Shown here: piece by piece, positions 44,696-54,497 of the stretch | How positions within the stretch are numbered: position 1 is the first letter of the stretch | Layout: each line of letters begins with the position of its first letter | Origin: Stieleria sp. JC731 | GTDB lineage: Bacteria > Planctomycetota > Planctomycetia > Pirellulales > Pirellulaceae | NCBI RefSeq assembly: GCF_020966635.1 | Contig: NZ_JAJKFQ010000002.1 | Coordinates: forward strand, 930,001-994,000 | Length of the DNA stretch: 64,000 nucleotides | Direction: 5' to 3' | Notes under the pieces: model-generated | The model's database searches: none | Told to the model about the DNA's origin: nothing | Seen by the model: the letters and a program-made list of their open reading frames with translations, nothing else | Translations under genes and position numbers: made by a program

Positions 44696-45490
44696 ATGTC
44701 CGAATATGCCGTCGTCCAGACCCGTTTCGAAACGATCCCAGCAGAAACGCTAGCCTCCATCCTGACCGGTCAAGGAGCGATGACGCACCCGGACGCGATG
44801 CTTGCGATGCGAAGGCACCAAGGCATCGTGTGGGAGCACTTTGATCGTTCGCGAGCCGAATCGGTTCAGCAAGCTCTATCCGACCAAGGCTATGCGGTCG
44901 ACATTGTCGAATCGGATGACCTTCCCATGCTTGGTGAGCCAAGACAGATCCGTTGGTTCGAATTAGACAGCGCGGAGCTTCGAATCCCGATCGGCATCCA
45001 TGGTGACACCAACTCCGTTCCATGGGAAAACGTCTTGGTGATCAGTCTGAATCAAATTGCCGAAGTCACCAAACGACCCGTCTCGGAAAACCCGCGCATG
45101 ACCAGCACATCGACATCCGGGCTGGCGATATCTCGCGATACAAATCCAAAGTACCAGAAACGCAGCAAGCTGATCGACGTACTTGACCTTATCTGCACCG
45201 ACAAAGAAGGCGGGGCGCATTACCTTCGTCTTCCCTGCCATCAACTGGCATACAGCAAAATCATGGGCGACGGCACGAACCTCAGCCGCTTTGAACGCTT
45301 TCTCGTTGTCGTTGAATACTGTGTCACTCATGCGCCTCAAGCGATCGTCAGTCCTGCGACTCGAAAAGCTTTAGTGACACGTCAGGAATCCAGTCGCGAA
45401 GTCGATGGCGATGGGATGCAAGCGATCCAAGACGAAGCGGTACAGAATCGAAATCGCTGGCTGCTTTACCAATCTATCAATCAAGACTAG
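44696..45490 (+). CDS. Hypothetical protein
   Basis: A 264-residue protein of unrecognised family, soluble, mixed alpha/beta, without signal or membrane span. GGGAGAC lies just before the ATG. It follows the sialic-acid fusion gene by 65 bases on the same strand and may be carried on the same transcript, although its sequence gives no link to sialic acid. Confidence 0.65.
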   Translation: MSEYAVVQTRFETIPAETLASILTGQGAMTHPDAMLAMRRHQGIVWEHFDRSRAESVQQALSDQGYAVDIVESDDLPMLGEPRQIRWFELDSAELRIPIGIHGDTNSVPWENVLVISLNQIAEVTKRPVSENPRMTSTSTSGLAISRDTNPKYQKRSKLIDVLDLICTDKEGGAHYLRLPCHQLAYSKIMGDGTNLSRFERFLVVVEYCVTHAPQAIVSPATRKALVTRQESSREVDGDGMQAIQDEAVQNRNRWLLYQSINQD

Positions 45491-46090
45491 TTGATCGATA
45501 AAACTCTTTGTGCAAATAGTCAAAGCGAGATTCTTAGTCGCCATAGAAATCTTGATCTATCAAGTTTTAGAATCCGATGCTGCCGAACTTCGACGAAAAG
45601 CAGCGACGTCCACACTGGCAAAGCATGACTGGCCGAATACGCACACAGCGACATAGCACTGCGTTTCCAAGTGTCTTGTGAAGAAGAATGCCAATTGATG
45701 TTTTGTTTAAAACATCCAATACCGCACAACTGTGCGGAAGGGCACGCGTAATTGGCCATGGGTTACTTCTTCAGTACATTTGGCTTCTTAAATGTGAACC
45801 TTGCTTCGTAGAAGCGATCGTCACTGATCAATCGAAATGAAACACAATTTTTGAATTGTGTTTTGTCGATGCGTATCAATGACCGACGAACTGAGAAGCC
45901 GACTGAGCATCAATCCAAACAGATGCGGGCCTATAGAAGGCGAATTGGTTCGGCCTAGAGTCGCGGGCGACTTTTGAACAGGCCGACCAATCATTCTCTC
46001 GCATTCGCTTTGCATAGACCTCGCTGATGATTTGTAACAACACAATCATCTTGTAGCCGGAATATCACACCAAACATATTCGCAACTGTG
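45491..46090. other. 600-base intergenic stretch
   Basis: No convincing gene on either strand. It should include the promoter of the nitrite reductase operon; an FNR- or NarP-like site was looked for by eye and none was convincing. Confidence 0.5.
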
Positions 46091-46591
46091 ATGACGGATC
46101 GACAATCACCAATCGAGTCAACCTTGGAAAGTGGCAAGCCACGATTCGGACGAGGCGCGATCCTTTTTTGCATCACACTAGGCCTCTTGGTAGGACTCGG
46201 AACGTTTACCTTTGGCTATGGAAAAGGCGCGAGCTATCTAAGCAACAATCCGGAATCGTGTGTGAACTGCCATGTCATGCAAGACCACATGGATTCATGG
46301 CAACAAAGCAGCCACCATCATGTCGCTGTTTGCAACGATTGCCATCTGCCTCATCACCCCGTCATGAAATGGGTCACCAAGGCAGACAACGGTTTCTTCC
46401 ATTCACTTGCTTTCACGCTTGGCAACTTTAAAGATCCAATCCAAATCAAAGCACGCAATCGCAAAGTGACGCAGAGCACTTGCGTTGACTGCCACAAAGA
46501 CTTCATCCATCCACTTCTTCCGGCAACTTCTGGTGAAGACATGCAGTCGTGCGTTCATTGCCATGCCGACGTCGGGCACGCGGGACGTTAA
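46091..46591 (+). CDS. nrfH: NrfH-type tetraheme cytochrome c, quinol dehydrogenase subunit
   Basis: A 166-residue membrane-anchored cytochrome that takes electrons from menaquinol and passes them to NrfA. One N-terminal span (about 22-46) is followed by four heme motifs: CVNCHVMQ (57-61 with the Met ligand two residues on, typical of NrfH), CNDCH, CVDCH and CVHCH. The ATG at 46091 is used rather than the preceding GTG. It lies 45 bases ahead of nrfA on the same strand, the usual nrfHA order in non-enteric bacteria. Confidence 0.9.
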   Translation: MTDRQSPIESTLESGKPRFGRGAILFCITLGLLVGLGTFTFGYGKGASYLSNNPESCVNCHVMQDHMDSWQQSSHHHVAVCNDCHLPHHPVMKWVTKADNGFFHSLAFTLGNFKDPIQIKARNRKVTQSTCVDCHKDFIHPLLPATSGEDMQSCVHCHADVGHAGR

Positions 46592-46636
46592 ACGACACTT
46601 TCGCAATCCATTTTCTATCCACTCCATAGTGACACC

Positions 46637-48184
46637 ATGTCATCCGATAAAAAAAGCGGATTCAGTTGGCTCCTGTTGCTAACTTTGATCACCGGGGCAG
46701 CGACTTTTGCAGTGATCGCACTGCTCGTCAATATCTTCGAACGAAAACAAGAAGCTCGCGAACCGTTTACGAAAGTGGTCGAGGTCAGCGAAGTTAGTTC
46801 AGACCCAGAGCCGTGGGGTTTGAACTTTCCACAACAGTACGAAGACTACTTAAAAACGGTCAACGATCCCTACACGGACTTTGGTGGCAACCATACGTTG
46901 CCGCCAAGCAAGCTTGATGAAAACCCATGGTTGAAACGCTTGTTTGCGGGATACGCATTCAGCAAAGACTATCGCGAAGCTCGCGGCCATGCCCACATGC
47001 TGTCGGACCAAGAAGTCACCAAACGCGTCACTGACGTTCAACAGTCCGGCGCTTGTCTGCACTGCCACGCATCCATCATCCCCACCTATCGCCGGATCGG
47101 TCTGGAGAAGCTTGGCAAAGACGCGAGCGTCGCGAGCTTGGCAAGCAGCTTTGACCAAGAAGCCGTCATCGCAGGCTTCAAAGAAGTCAGCCAGAAGAAG
47201 TATGAAGAAGTTCATGCGGAACTTGAGAAGACAGCAGACGGCATGGACGCAGCAAGTGGGGATCCACACATGGGAGGCGCCCATCCCGTTTCCTGTGTCG
47301 ACTGCCACGACCCGGACAACATGAAGATCCGTGTCACGCGTCCCGGATTCATTCTCGGGGTCGATAAACTTGCCAAAAGCGATGACCCAGTCCCGCACCT
47401 ACCCAGCGTTCAACAATGGCGAGACAAAGGTAGCAAAGGTGACTACGATCCAAACACGATGGCAACCCGACAGGAAATGCGGACCTTCGTCTGCGCACAG
47501 TGCCATGTTGAATACTACTGTGCGAACAAAATGACGCTAACGTTTCCCTGGAGCAACGGCTTAAAGATGGAAGATCTTGAAGCCGAGTGGGACTCAACAA
47601 CGTTTCCCGATGGTGGAGAGTTCTTCGACTACGTGCACAAAGAAACCGGGACCAAAGTCTATAAAGCTCAACACCCCGAATTCGAACTTTGGAGCCAGGG
47701 CATCCACGCAAGAAGTGGTGTCAGCTGTAGCGATTGCCACATGCCCTACGAAAAGGTCGGCGCTACGAAAGTAAGCAGCCACTGGGTTCGCAGCCCGATG
47801 ATGAATATCAACAAAGCATGCCAGACCTGCCATAAAATCCCTGAAGATGAGATCAAGGCTCGTGTCGATCTAATCCAGGACCGCACGAAAGCGTTGATCG
47901 AGCGAGCGGCTTCAGCGATGACTGAAATGCTTGATAACATCATCGCGGTTCAGGAAGCTGGTGCGAGTGAGGAACAACTTGCTCCGATTCGGAAATTGCA
48001 ACGTAAAGCGATGTGGCGACTGGATTATATCGCCAGCGAAAACAGTAAAGGCTTTCATGCCAGCCAGGAAGCCGCTCGAATATTGGGTGAATCGATCGAC
48101 TACAGCCGGCAAGCGATCGCCGCCTGCTTGAAACTGAAGTTGGGTGATACGCCCGATGAAGAATCGGTTGCTGCGGCAGAATAG
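46637..48184 (+). CDS. nrfA: Pentaheme cytochrome c nitrite reductase (ammonia-forming)
   Basis: A 515-residue periplasmic enzyme reducing nitrite to ammonium with six electrons. An N-terminal hydrophobic segment (about 10-33) serves as signal or anchor. Five heme motifs are present: CLHCH (140-144), CVDCH, CAQCH, CSDCH and CQTCH. The calcium- and substrate-site residues are conserved: VEY just after the third motif and KAQHPE, with the distal His in IHARSG. The first motif, normally CxxCK at the active-site heme, is CxxCH here, a variant known from some NrfA groups. The C-terminal helical part is long. A strong hairpin follows the stop. Confidence 0.9.
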   Translation: MSSDKKSGFSWLLLLTLITGAATFAVIALLVNIFERKQEAREPFTKVVEVSEVSSDPEPWGLNFPQQYEDYLKTVNDPYTDFGGNHTLPPSKLDENPWLKRLFAGYAFSKDYREARGHAHMLSDQEVTKRVTDVQQSGACLHCHASIIPTYRRIGLEKLGKDASVASLASSFDQEAVIAGFKEVSQKKYEEVHAELEKTADGMDAASGDPHMGGAHPVSCVDCHDPDNMKIRVTRPGFILGVDKLAKSDDPVPHLPSVQQWRDKGSKGDYDPNTMATRQEMRTFVCAQCHVEYYCANKMTLTFPWSNGLKMEDLEAEWDSTTFPDGGEFFDYVHKETGTKVYKAQHPEFELWSQGIHARSGVSCSDCHMPYEKVGATKVSSHWVRSPMMNINKACQTCHKIPEDEIKARVDLIQDRTKALIERAASAMTEMLDNIIAVQEAGASEEQLAPIRKLQRKAMWRLDYIASENSKGFHASQEAARILGESIDYSRQAIAACLKLKLGDTPDEESVAAAE

Positions 48185-48243
48185 GCCCTGCTGACTCAGT
48201 CCAATTCGCTAGGACATTGCAAGTTCAAAGCTTTTACCCATCA

Positions 48244-48280
48244 CTGTGTCAACGACTTGCTTCGGCAAGCGTTGACACAG
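48244..48280. terminator. Strong hairpin with UUCG loop between convergent genes
   Basis: An 11-base outer stem (CTGTGTCAACG with CGTTGACACAG), a single bulged A, then a 5-base inner stem closed by a TTCG tetraloop. It lies 60 bases after nrfA and 30 before the end of the opposite-strand gene, so it can serve both. Confidence 0.65.
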
Positions 48281-48309
48281 ATAAGCGGCCTCGCTTCACA
48301 GCAATCTTA

Positions 48310-49353
48310 TCAGTCGACTTCAATGACGACTTTGCCATGATCGACACCGGATTCGACGCGACGATGTGCGTCTGCTAAATCTTCAAGCGGAAACACAGAA
48401 TCCAATTCGACGCGAAGCTTACCTTCACGGTACAACCCGACCAGTTTCATTAAATCAGCAGTGTTGGGCTTCGCAAGCATCACCTTTGCCTTCTTCGATA
48501 AAGGTGCTGTGACCGCAGTCAGGACCATGCCTTTGACGTCCGGCTCGGTCGAAACAAACCTGCACTCATCCGACATCACACGGCGCGCATCAAGATAGCT
48601 CGCCTTGCCGGCGGCATCGAAAATCAGATCCCAGGTTCGATTCAACTCGGTGAAGTCCGATTGCTCGTAATCGATAAATTCGTCTGCCCCTAGACTCATG
48701 CAGGTCTCGCGGTTCTTGCCGCTTGCTACGGCCGTCACATGGCAATCGAATGCTTTCGCGATCTGAATCGCGAATATCCCCACACCACCACTGGCACCGT
48801 TAATCAAGACGCGATCACCAGCCATGATCTTTCCATGGTCTCGCAGTGATTGCAGTGCTGTTGTACCGGCCAACGGCATCGCCGCTGCTTCCAGGACCGG
48901 AATTGGCTCGGGAAGGACCGCAACCGAATCGATCGCACAGACCGCGTACTCCGCCGAGGCTCCTCCATAAAGAGAATCCAGAAACGCTATCACGGGCTGT
49001 CCAACCGAAAGTGGAGCATCATCAGCCACATCGGCAATGAACCCGGCAACGTCGTACCCGGGGATTCTTGGAAAGCCCCCCGGCAACAAACCTTTCATCT
49101 CGCCGCGACGTAGTCGATAGTCGATCGGATTGACGCTCGATGCGACAACCTGAATCAAAACCTGTCCTGGTCGGCGAGTTGGCGTTTTGACCTGCTTTTC
49201 ATGTAGCACCGATGGCTCGCCGTAGTCGGCAAAAACCATGGCCCGCATCATTTCAGGAACGACATGCAGCGGCTTTTGCGTCGTCGGAATTTGAGCCACA
49301 TCGGTCGACTCAACAGCACTGGACTCGGTTGATGCAACGGTTTTGGTGGACAT
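48310..49353 (-). CDS. Zinc-less alcohol dehydrogenase-like quinone oxidoreductase
   Basis: A 347-residue NADPH-dependent reductase of the medium-chain dehydrogenase superfamily, quinone oxidoreductase type. The core starts near residue 35 (MRAMVFADYG); SSVNPIDYRLRRG and GYDVAGFIADV follow, and the nucleotide site is INGASGGVGIFAIQIAK. The catalytic and structural zinc ligands are absent. The N-terminal 30 residues are a Ser/Thr-rich extension. The ATG at 49353 has AGGAG seven bases upstream. It is followed on the same strand, in upstream order, by an old yellow enzyme gene; both may detoxify electrophiles or quinones. Confidence 0.85.
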   Translation of the reverse strand: MSTKTVASTESSAVESTDVAQIPTTQKPLHVVPEMMRAMVFADYGEPSVLHEKQVKTPTRRPGQVLIQVVASSVNPIDYRLRRGEMKGLLPGGFPRIPGYDVAGFIADVADDAPLSVGQPVIAFLDSLYGGASAEYAVCAIDSVAVLPEPIPVLEAAAMPLAGTTALQSLRDHGKIMAGDRVLINGASGGVGIFAIQIAKAFDCHVTAVASGKNRETCMSLGADEFIDYEQSDFTELNRTWDLIFDAAGKASYLDARRVMSDECRFVSTEPDVKGMVLTAVTAPLSKKAKVMLAKPNTADLMKLVGLYREGKLRVELDSVFPLEDLADAHRRVESGVDHGKVVIEVD

Positions 49354-49564
49354 GATTCGCTCCTGCAATAAACACGGCGTCGATTGAACGCCAAAAGCAA
49401 CTTGCCAATCACATCACGCAATCGCCATACCAATAGGGTCCATTTCGATAAGGTCTGGGGCGTAGCGTCCAACAACATGGATCGTTCTTCCACGAGTGCT
49501 TTCGGGAACCATCTCAAAACACTTGCAGAAGAACGCCTCCATGGTATCGGCCGTTGAAACAAGA

Positions 49565-50695
49565 TCAGCTCGCTGCCTTTTCAGCCGTCTCTTGATAGGC
49601 TGGAAAGTCCGTATAGCCATGCGGCCCTGGTGAGTACCAAACGGACATGTCTGCTGACTTGGCAATTGGCCAATCGTTTTCAAATCGCTCCACCAAGTCT
49701 GGGTTGCTGATGTAGGGTCGACCAAAAGCGATCAAGTCGGCATCGCCGCTGGCGATCGCCTGATCCCCGCTTTCTTTTGTGTAGCCAACGTTTCCCATCA
49801 ACCGTCCAGAGAAGACTTTGCGAAAATCTTTCAGAGTCATCGCGGGACCTAGGTTATGGAAACCAAAACCTTTGCCGTCCATCACGTGCAGGTAGGCTAG
49901 ACCGTAACGGTCCAGCTGCTGTGCGGTGTATGTAAACTGCTCGTTGTAGTCCGGGGATCCCATACTGTTAAAACTACCGTTGGGCGCCAGTCGAACGCCA
50001 ACCCGATCCGCACCCCAAACCGACGTGACCGCATCGACAACTTCACCCAAGAAGCGATAACGGTTTTCGACGCTTCCTCCGTAGCGATCCGTTCGATGGT
50101 TGGATTTGGATTGCAAAAATTGATCAAGTAGATAGCCGTTTGCCGAGTGAATTTCGACGCCATCAAAACCAGCTTCTTTCGCACGAGCAGCGGCATTTCG
50201 ATAGTCCTCGACGATCCCAGGGATCTCGTCGGTTTCTAGCGCACGTGGCGTTTCATACTGCTTTTTGCCGCTTGGCGTATGCACCCCGTCGCCTTCGATC
50301 GCGATCGCCGATGGTGCTACCGGCAGCTCACCGTGATGAAAATCACTGTGCGAGGCGCGGCCGGTATGCCAAAGCTGTAGAAAGATCTTCCCACTTTTTT
50401 CGTGAACTGTGTCGACGATCATTCTCCAACCTGCCTGCATCTCGTCGGTATAAATGCCAGGCGTTTCTGGCCACCCGATGCCTTGTTCAGAGATCGTTGT
50501 CGCTTCACTAATGATTAGCCCCGCCGACGAACGCTGAGCGTAATACTCCGCCATCAGTTCATTGGGAACGCGACTTTCACCCGCCCGCGCCCGTGTCAGC
50601 GGCGCCATCGCGACACGGTTTTTCAACTCGAGCGATCCAATTCGCAATGGGGCAAGCAGCTGTGGATTGGATGTTGTTTCGTGATTGGAGCTCAT
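49565..50695 (-). CDS. Old yellow enzyme family alkene reductase
   Basis: A 376-residue FMN flavoprotein reducing activated C=C bonds or nitro esters with NAD(P)H, similar to NemA. Conserved segments are MAPLTRARA, ISEATTISEQG, LQLWHTGRASH (active-site His), IHSANGYLLDQFL with the catalytic Tyr, RTDRYGGS and FGRPYISNPDL near the C terminus. The ATG at 50695 is used; the frame is open 57 codons further but that part is not protein-like. It precedes the quinone oxidoreductase by about 210 bases on the same strand. Confidence 0.9.
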   Translation of the reverse strand: MSSNHETTSNPQLLAPLRIGSLELKNRVAMAPLTRARAGESRVPNELMAEYYAQRSSAGLIISEATTISEQGIGWPETPGIYTDEMQAGWRMIVDTVHEKSGKIFLQLWHTGRASHSDFHHGELPVAPSAIAIEGDGVHTPSGKKQYETPRALETDEIPGIVEDYRNAAARAKEAGFDGVEIHSANGYLLDQFLQSKSNHRTDRYGGSVENRYRFLGEVVDAVTSVWGADRVGVRLAPNGSFNSMGSPDYNEQFTYTAQQLDRYGLAYLHVMDGKGFGFHNLGPAMTLKDFRKVFSGRLMGNVGYTKESGDQAIASGDADLIAFGRPYISNPDLVERFENDWPIAKSADMSVWYSPGPHGYTDFPAYQETAEKAAS

Positions 50696-50972
50696 GAAGA
50701 TCTCACTGGACTGATGTGGAGTCAAACGGCCGAAGATGGCTGTGGACCGTGGGCTTACGAAGCGTAGAGAGCCGTCTAGCGTCTCGAAGATTTCGCGGCC
50801 CGACCTGTCGGCAGATAGATACCACGCCAAACGTTTGGTCTTACAGGCAAGCGAAAAAGCAGCCATCGAGCGATAGCCGCACGCCAGATGGAAAGCTCAC
50901 TTCGAATGACAAGTGAGCAAAGCCAACTGTATTTGCCTCATCCAGTCGGCGATCGAGGCTGGCTTCAGGGCG

Positions 50973-51995
50973 TTACCGGCGCCTGCGAAGAAAGACTGCC
51001 AACGACAGTCCCGCGCACAGTAACCCTGAACTGGGTTCTGGGATCGCCGTCACACCGACCCAGCTCACGAACAGGTTTCTACTTCCGAGATTGCTGTCGG
51101 TGACCCGAAAGGACGTAAAAGAATCGAGCTGCTGATCGGTCAGAAAGACGCTGTCCTTTAGCTGACCGAAGGTAGCAGCGATTTCTCCCGTTTGATCGTT
51201 GATGTCGATGTCTCCGACATATCCACTGGTTTGCAACTGGATCGAATCGAGCATCGTTGATCCGTCACTTGAAAACCGAACCAGCTCTCCCGACGTGTTA
51301 CCGACAAAAATCGACCCATCTGACGCGACATCGATCGAACGCCATTCATCAAATGAAATCGTGATCGAACGTAGGTAGTCACCACTTTCAGAATCGAAAA
51401 CGTCGATCTGGTCCGAAGTACGATTGTTGATCGTATAGAGGTTCCCATGAACGTCCAAGTTAAGATCGTACGGGTTGTCAGTCGTTGGCGTTGCCGAATT
51501 CAGACGCTGAGCCGATCCATTAAGCAAATTGAAACGGACAATGCCGCCTCCATTGACGACAGGCTGAGAATCGGTTGCGAACAGATAATTGTTGAAAGCT
51601 TCCAGCCCACCTCTTGAAACAAATCCGTCAGTATCCCAGCCAGCGAATTCGATGGTTTCTTCCCAGCTGGCCGTTGGCGTCGCGGGGCTGATTCGCAGCA
51701 ACTCCGATGGAGAATTATTGGAATTGTGAACGTAGACAGCTCCGTTCAAATACACCAAATCGCGTGCATGATCGGTGGAGCTCCCGGAAGCCGGGTCGGG
51801 CACATCCTGAAACGTCTGAACGCGAGTTCCCGCGGTGGTGTACTCGGCGACGTAAGAGGGCGCCGTGTTTGATCCGGTGAATTCGTTGATCGAAACGATC
51901 AGATTACCGGTTGTCAGTGCGCCAGAAACGTCGTTGCTGATGCAAGAAAAGAGTAGGAAAAGTCCAACCAGCTCAGCCAATCCGCGTCGATGCAT
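50973..51995 (-). CDS. Secreted beta-propeller-like protein with PEP-CTERM tail
   Basis: A 340-residue exported protein. The signal peptide is MHRRGLAELVGLFLLFS with cleavage near VSGA. The body contains repeated strands such as NPYDLNLDVHGNLYTI and WRSIDVASDGSIFVGN, the style of NHL or six-bladed propellers. The C terminus is a PEP-CTERM sorting signal: IPEPSSGLL, a hydrophobic stretch, then FLRRRR, so it is probably handled by an exosortase. A very strong GGAGGTGG precedes the ATG at 51995. Transcribed alone. Confidence 0.8.
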   Translation of the reverse strand: MHRRGLAELVGLFLLFSCISNDVSGALTTGNLIVSINEFTGSNTAPSYVAEYTTAGTRVQTFQDVPDPASGSSTDHARDLVYLNGAVYVHNSNNSPSELLRISPATPTASWEETIEFAGWDTDGFVSRGGLEAFNNYLFATDSQPVVNGGGIVRFNLLNGSAQRLNSATPTTDNPYDLNLDVHGNLYTINNRTSDQIDVFDSESGDYLRSITISFDEWRSIDVASDGSIFVGNTSGELVRFSSDGSTMLDSIQLQTSGYVGDIDINDQTGEIAATFGQLKDSVFLTDQQLDSFTSFRVTDSNLGSRNLFVSWVGVTAIPEPSSGLLCAGLSLAVFLRRRR

Positions 51996-52155
51996 TCGTC
52001 CACCTCCAAACAAAATCGAAACAGCCCGAATTGTAGTCACCGATCCCCTCGGCGTGAACAGAAACACATTCACAACCACAGAATCTCAATTGAACCGCAT
52101 CCACGCTCCTGCGTTGTCGCCAAAGCGCCAGCCAGACAGCGATCACGCCCAATCT

Positions 52156-52443
52156 CTATTGCCCCATTGCAGTACTCAGTTCAGCAACCAACTGCTCAAC
52201 TGAGTGAGCTTTATCAACTGCAATATCGAAGCTATATCCTTCGTCGATGATGTGCAAAGCAACGTGAAGCTCGTTGCTTGAGGCATGAATTGTATGAGCG
52301 ATTGCATCGATGGATCCCGAACAAGCGATCATTTTCTTTGATGAAATGAGCTTCACTTTACAGGTCCCTGACTCTGTGTTGTGTGTTGCCTCAATAGCTG
52401 CGATCACCGATGGCGAGGTGTGTAGTTCGCCAACTCCGTTCAT
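52156..52443 (-). CDS. Small hypothetical protein
   Basis: A 95-residue frame with ATG start and a protein-like mix of alternating hydrophobic residues, no signal peptide and no recognised family. It lies upstream of the PEP-CTERM gene on the same strand, 160 bases away. No good ribosome site is seen, so it may be spurious. Confidence 0.35.
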   Translation of the reverse strand: MNGVGELHTSPSVIAAIEATHNTESGTCKVKLISSKKMIACSGSIDAIAHTIHASSNELHVALHIIDEGYSFDIAVDKAHSVEQLVAELSTAMGQ

Positions 52444-52986
52444 CGCACAAGAGCTTCCGAAATTACATCGCGATCGAAAGCAACCATCTTTCCATCATAA
52501 AGCAGAATTGTTTCCGACACTCATCAGTCTCCAATTCGAGACAACCATCCCCCGCTAAAATAAGAGGACGCGTGGCCCGCAAACCCCAGGCCACCTCACC
52601 ATGAGGTGGTGACGGAGACGTGCCTCCGCAGCCGACAAGTCATTGGACTCAGAGTCGCAAAAAAAGTTTACGTAAGGTAGTGCCGCTACCTATTCGCGCG
52701 CTATGCACAAACACGAGCAAACCTAAGTTCGTCCATGACCGTGCTTTGACCTAGTTGGTGCTGAAACCGCGCCGAAGCTACAAACCCGGAGAGGCATTGG
52801 ACTTAGTTGGTTTAAGTACCATTCATGCCAGTCACCTATTGTACATGCAGGAAAATTATTGAAGTTTCCCATTGCTCATATCACCCGTTCCGCTCGTTTG
52901 ATATGCTTTTGTACTGACTTAAGCGTCCCGGAGGATTGGTTGGGAGCGGGAAAAGCCGTCTCAATACACGTAACTGGAGCAAGAAG
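52444..52986. other. 540-base intergenic stretch with hairpins
   Basis: No gene. It holds a hairpin (listed) and a second short one just after it (CGGAG with CTCCG). The part from 52680 should contain the promoter of the next PEP-CTERM gene; no clear promoter boxes were found. Confidence 0.5.
52591..52609. terminator. Short GC-rich hairpin
   Basis: An 8-base stem (CCACCTCA with TGAGGTGG) around a three-base loop in the intergenic stretch; no U-run. Confidence 0.35.
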
Positions 52987-53610
52987 ATGATGCGAGCGAT
53001 TCAACTGGTGGTGGCTTGCGGGGCGGTACTGTCCGCCTTCGCCGGGCAGGTTCAGGCCGGAATGATGCTAACGATCCAGCCAAACGCGGTCGGAGACACA
53101 ATTTTCTTTTCAGCTACAATCTCATCCCCGTACCAGAACGAAAATATATTTGGTACTAGCCTAGTCACTGACGATGACGGCATTTTTTTGAGTGGCGGAG
53201 CGGGGCAAGCAATTTTCTATGGTAACTTGCAGGTCGGCAACTTCAAAACGTCCAACAGCAACGAAATCATTCTTCGAGACGGTTTCGCTGGCTTCCAGGT
53301 ATTGTCAGGACCGACGCTCTTTGACGGCTTCTATCTGGACGACGACGGCAGCGGTGTTGACGACGACTTTGCCGTCATATTTAACGGACCGCTCTCAACC
53401 GGCGAGGTTCTCGCTTCAATCCCCATGCATCCCAACGGTTTTGATTGGAACTGGAATGTAGGCACGTACACGAACAATTCGAATGTAACGATCATCGTTA
53501 CTAACACCCCATATAACAGCAGTGTCGTTCCCGAACCAAGCTCTCTTGCCTTCGTTGGAATTGGTGCGTTGGGCATGGTTGGCCTTGGTTGTCGTCGCAA
53601 ACAAAAATAG
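52987..53610 (+). CDS. Secreted protein with PEP-CTERM tail
   Basis: A 207-residue exported protein. The signal MMRAIQLVVACGAVLSAFAG is cleaved near VQA. The mature part is beta-rich and Asp/Gly-rich (FYLDDDGSGVDDDF), unrecognised. The C terminus reads VVPEPSSLAF, a hydrophobic helix and CRRKQK, a PEP-CTERM sorting signal. The ATG at 52987 is chosen because GGAGCAAGAAG precedes it and it places the signal first; an upstream in-frame codon would add 17 residues. It is the second PEP-CTERM protein in the window. Confidence 0.75.
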   Translation: MMRAIQLVVACGAVLSAFAGQVQAGMMLTIQPNAVGDTIFFSATISSPYQNENIFGTSLVTDDDGIFLSGGAGQAIFYGNLQVGNFKTSNSNEIILRDGFAGFQVLSGPTLFDGFYLDDDGSGVDDDFAVIFNGPLSTGEVLASIPMHPNGFDWNWNVGTYTNNSNVTIIVTNTPYNSSVVPEPSSLAFVGIGALGMVGLGCRRKQK

Positions 53611-54000
53611 CTTCTTTCGGAAATTTATCGGCAACAACCGGGCGCGATTTTGAGCTTCCCACAGTAGAACAGTAGTCCCAGTCGGTAGTTGGCGAAGTTC
53701 CTAAAACCACCTGGGTGCGACTATTGAATCCTTCGGTAATTCGGTTCCGAAAGTAGGTCAGCATTCCATCGAGATGCTGCTGCGGCATGCGTGTTACATT
53801 CTTGATTGGTTCCAAGCGGCTTCGAATGGCCCACCCGTACCAACGGCCGAAAAAGCCTTCCGCCCAGAAGGCCAACACGGACATCCAGAAGTGCCGAAAG
53901 TTCTCTTTGATTGCCCACACACGACCGGTTTTCAGTTCGTTCCGCATGGCAGCCAGCAGCTTGTGGCATCGACCGTCATCGTGACGAAAGCCGGGGTCGG
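53611..54000 (-). pseudogene. ISL3-family transposase remnant, C-terminal part
   Basis: The minus strand encodes the end of an ISL3-type transposase: LKTGRVWAIKENFRHFW, then GWAIRSRLEPI and HLDGMLTYFRNRITEGFNS. After GFNSRTQ the frame is lost, and the rest of the family pattern (GFRNFANYRLGLLFYCGKL) continues in another frame. The catalytic N-terminal part is absent. No active element can be made. Confidence 0.7.
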
Positions 54001-54025
54001 ATTCCTTGTTTCTACTTAGAGTTTT

Positions 54026-54084
54026 TCGCATGTGAAGGCGGCCCCTGGGACGTGTCGTTGACTCAAGATTCAGCCGTCGTGCGG
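54026..54084. repeat. Repeat copy A beside the ISL3 remnant
   Basis: Starts TCGCATGTGAAGG and ends GTCGTGCG; about four fifths identical to copy B 230 bases away. A GGGGTCAGGCC motif follows 11 bases later (54096). Confidence 0.6.
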
Positions 54085-54253
54085 AACAAGGCAAAGGGGT
54101 CAGGCCCAAAACCGTTCAGCGCGAAATTTGTGAATCGCGATTGATCGGCCCGAGCTGCTCTGGTCGCTTAGTATTTCGAACTCTCTGTTTTCAATTGTTC
54201 GCCGTGCGGATGGGAAAAGGGGTCAGGCCTCTTTGACTTTGCTTTGAGGATTC

Positions 54254-54316
54254 TCGCATGTGAAGGTGACCTCTAGGACGTATCTTTGACTCAACCTTCA
54301 GCCGAGCCGTCGTGCG
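54254..54316. repeat. Repeat copy B beside the ISL3 remnant
   Basis: Same orientation as copy A, with a 4-base insertion before its GTCGTGCG end. The GGGGTCAGGCC motif appears before it (54219). Confidence 0.6.
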
Positions 54317-54497
54317 ATCCACTCTTCCATGCAATCTCAACGCAGCTGGCATACCATCGCGCCGTCTCCAATTCCTTTTCCGGCAGGGCTTGATCTGCAC
54401 GGGAAACCCATCTTCGCGGTCGTGGGAGCGGCCAGGGTGACGGCTCACAAAGTGATAGTGCCTGAGCGTCAATTGAATGGAAAGCAAGTAGAACAGG

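Noticed and set aside
49414-49560. A short minus-strand frame between the two reductase genes
   Set aside because: The readable part is about 45 codons, without ribosome site or recognised pattern.
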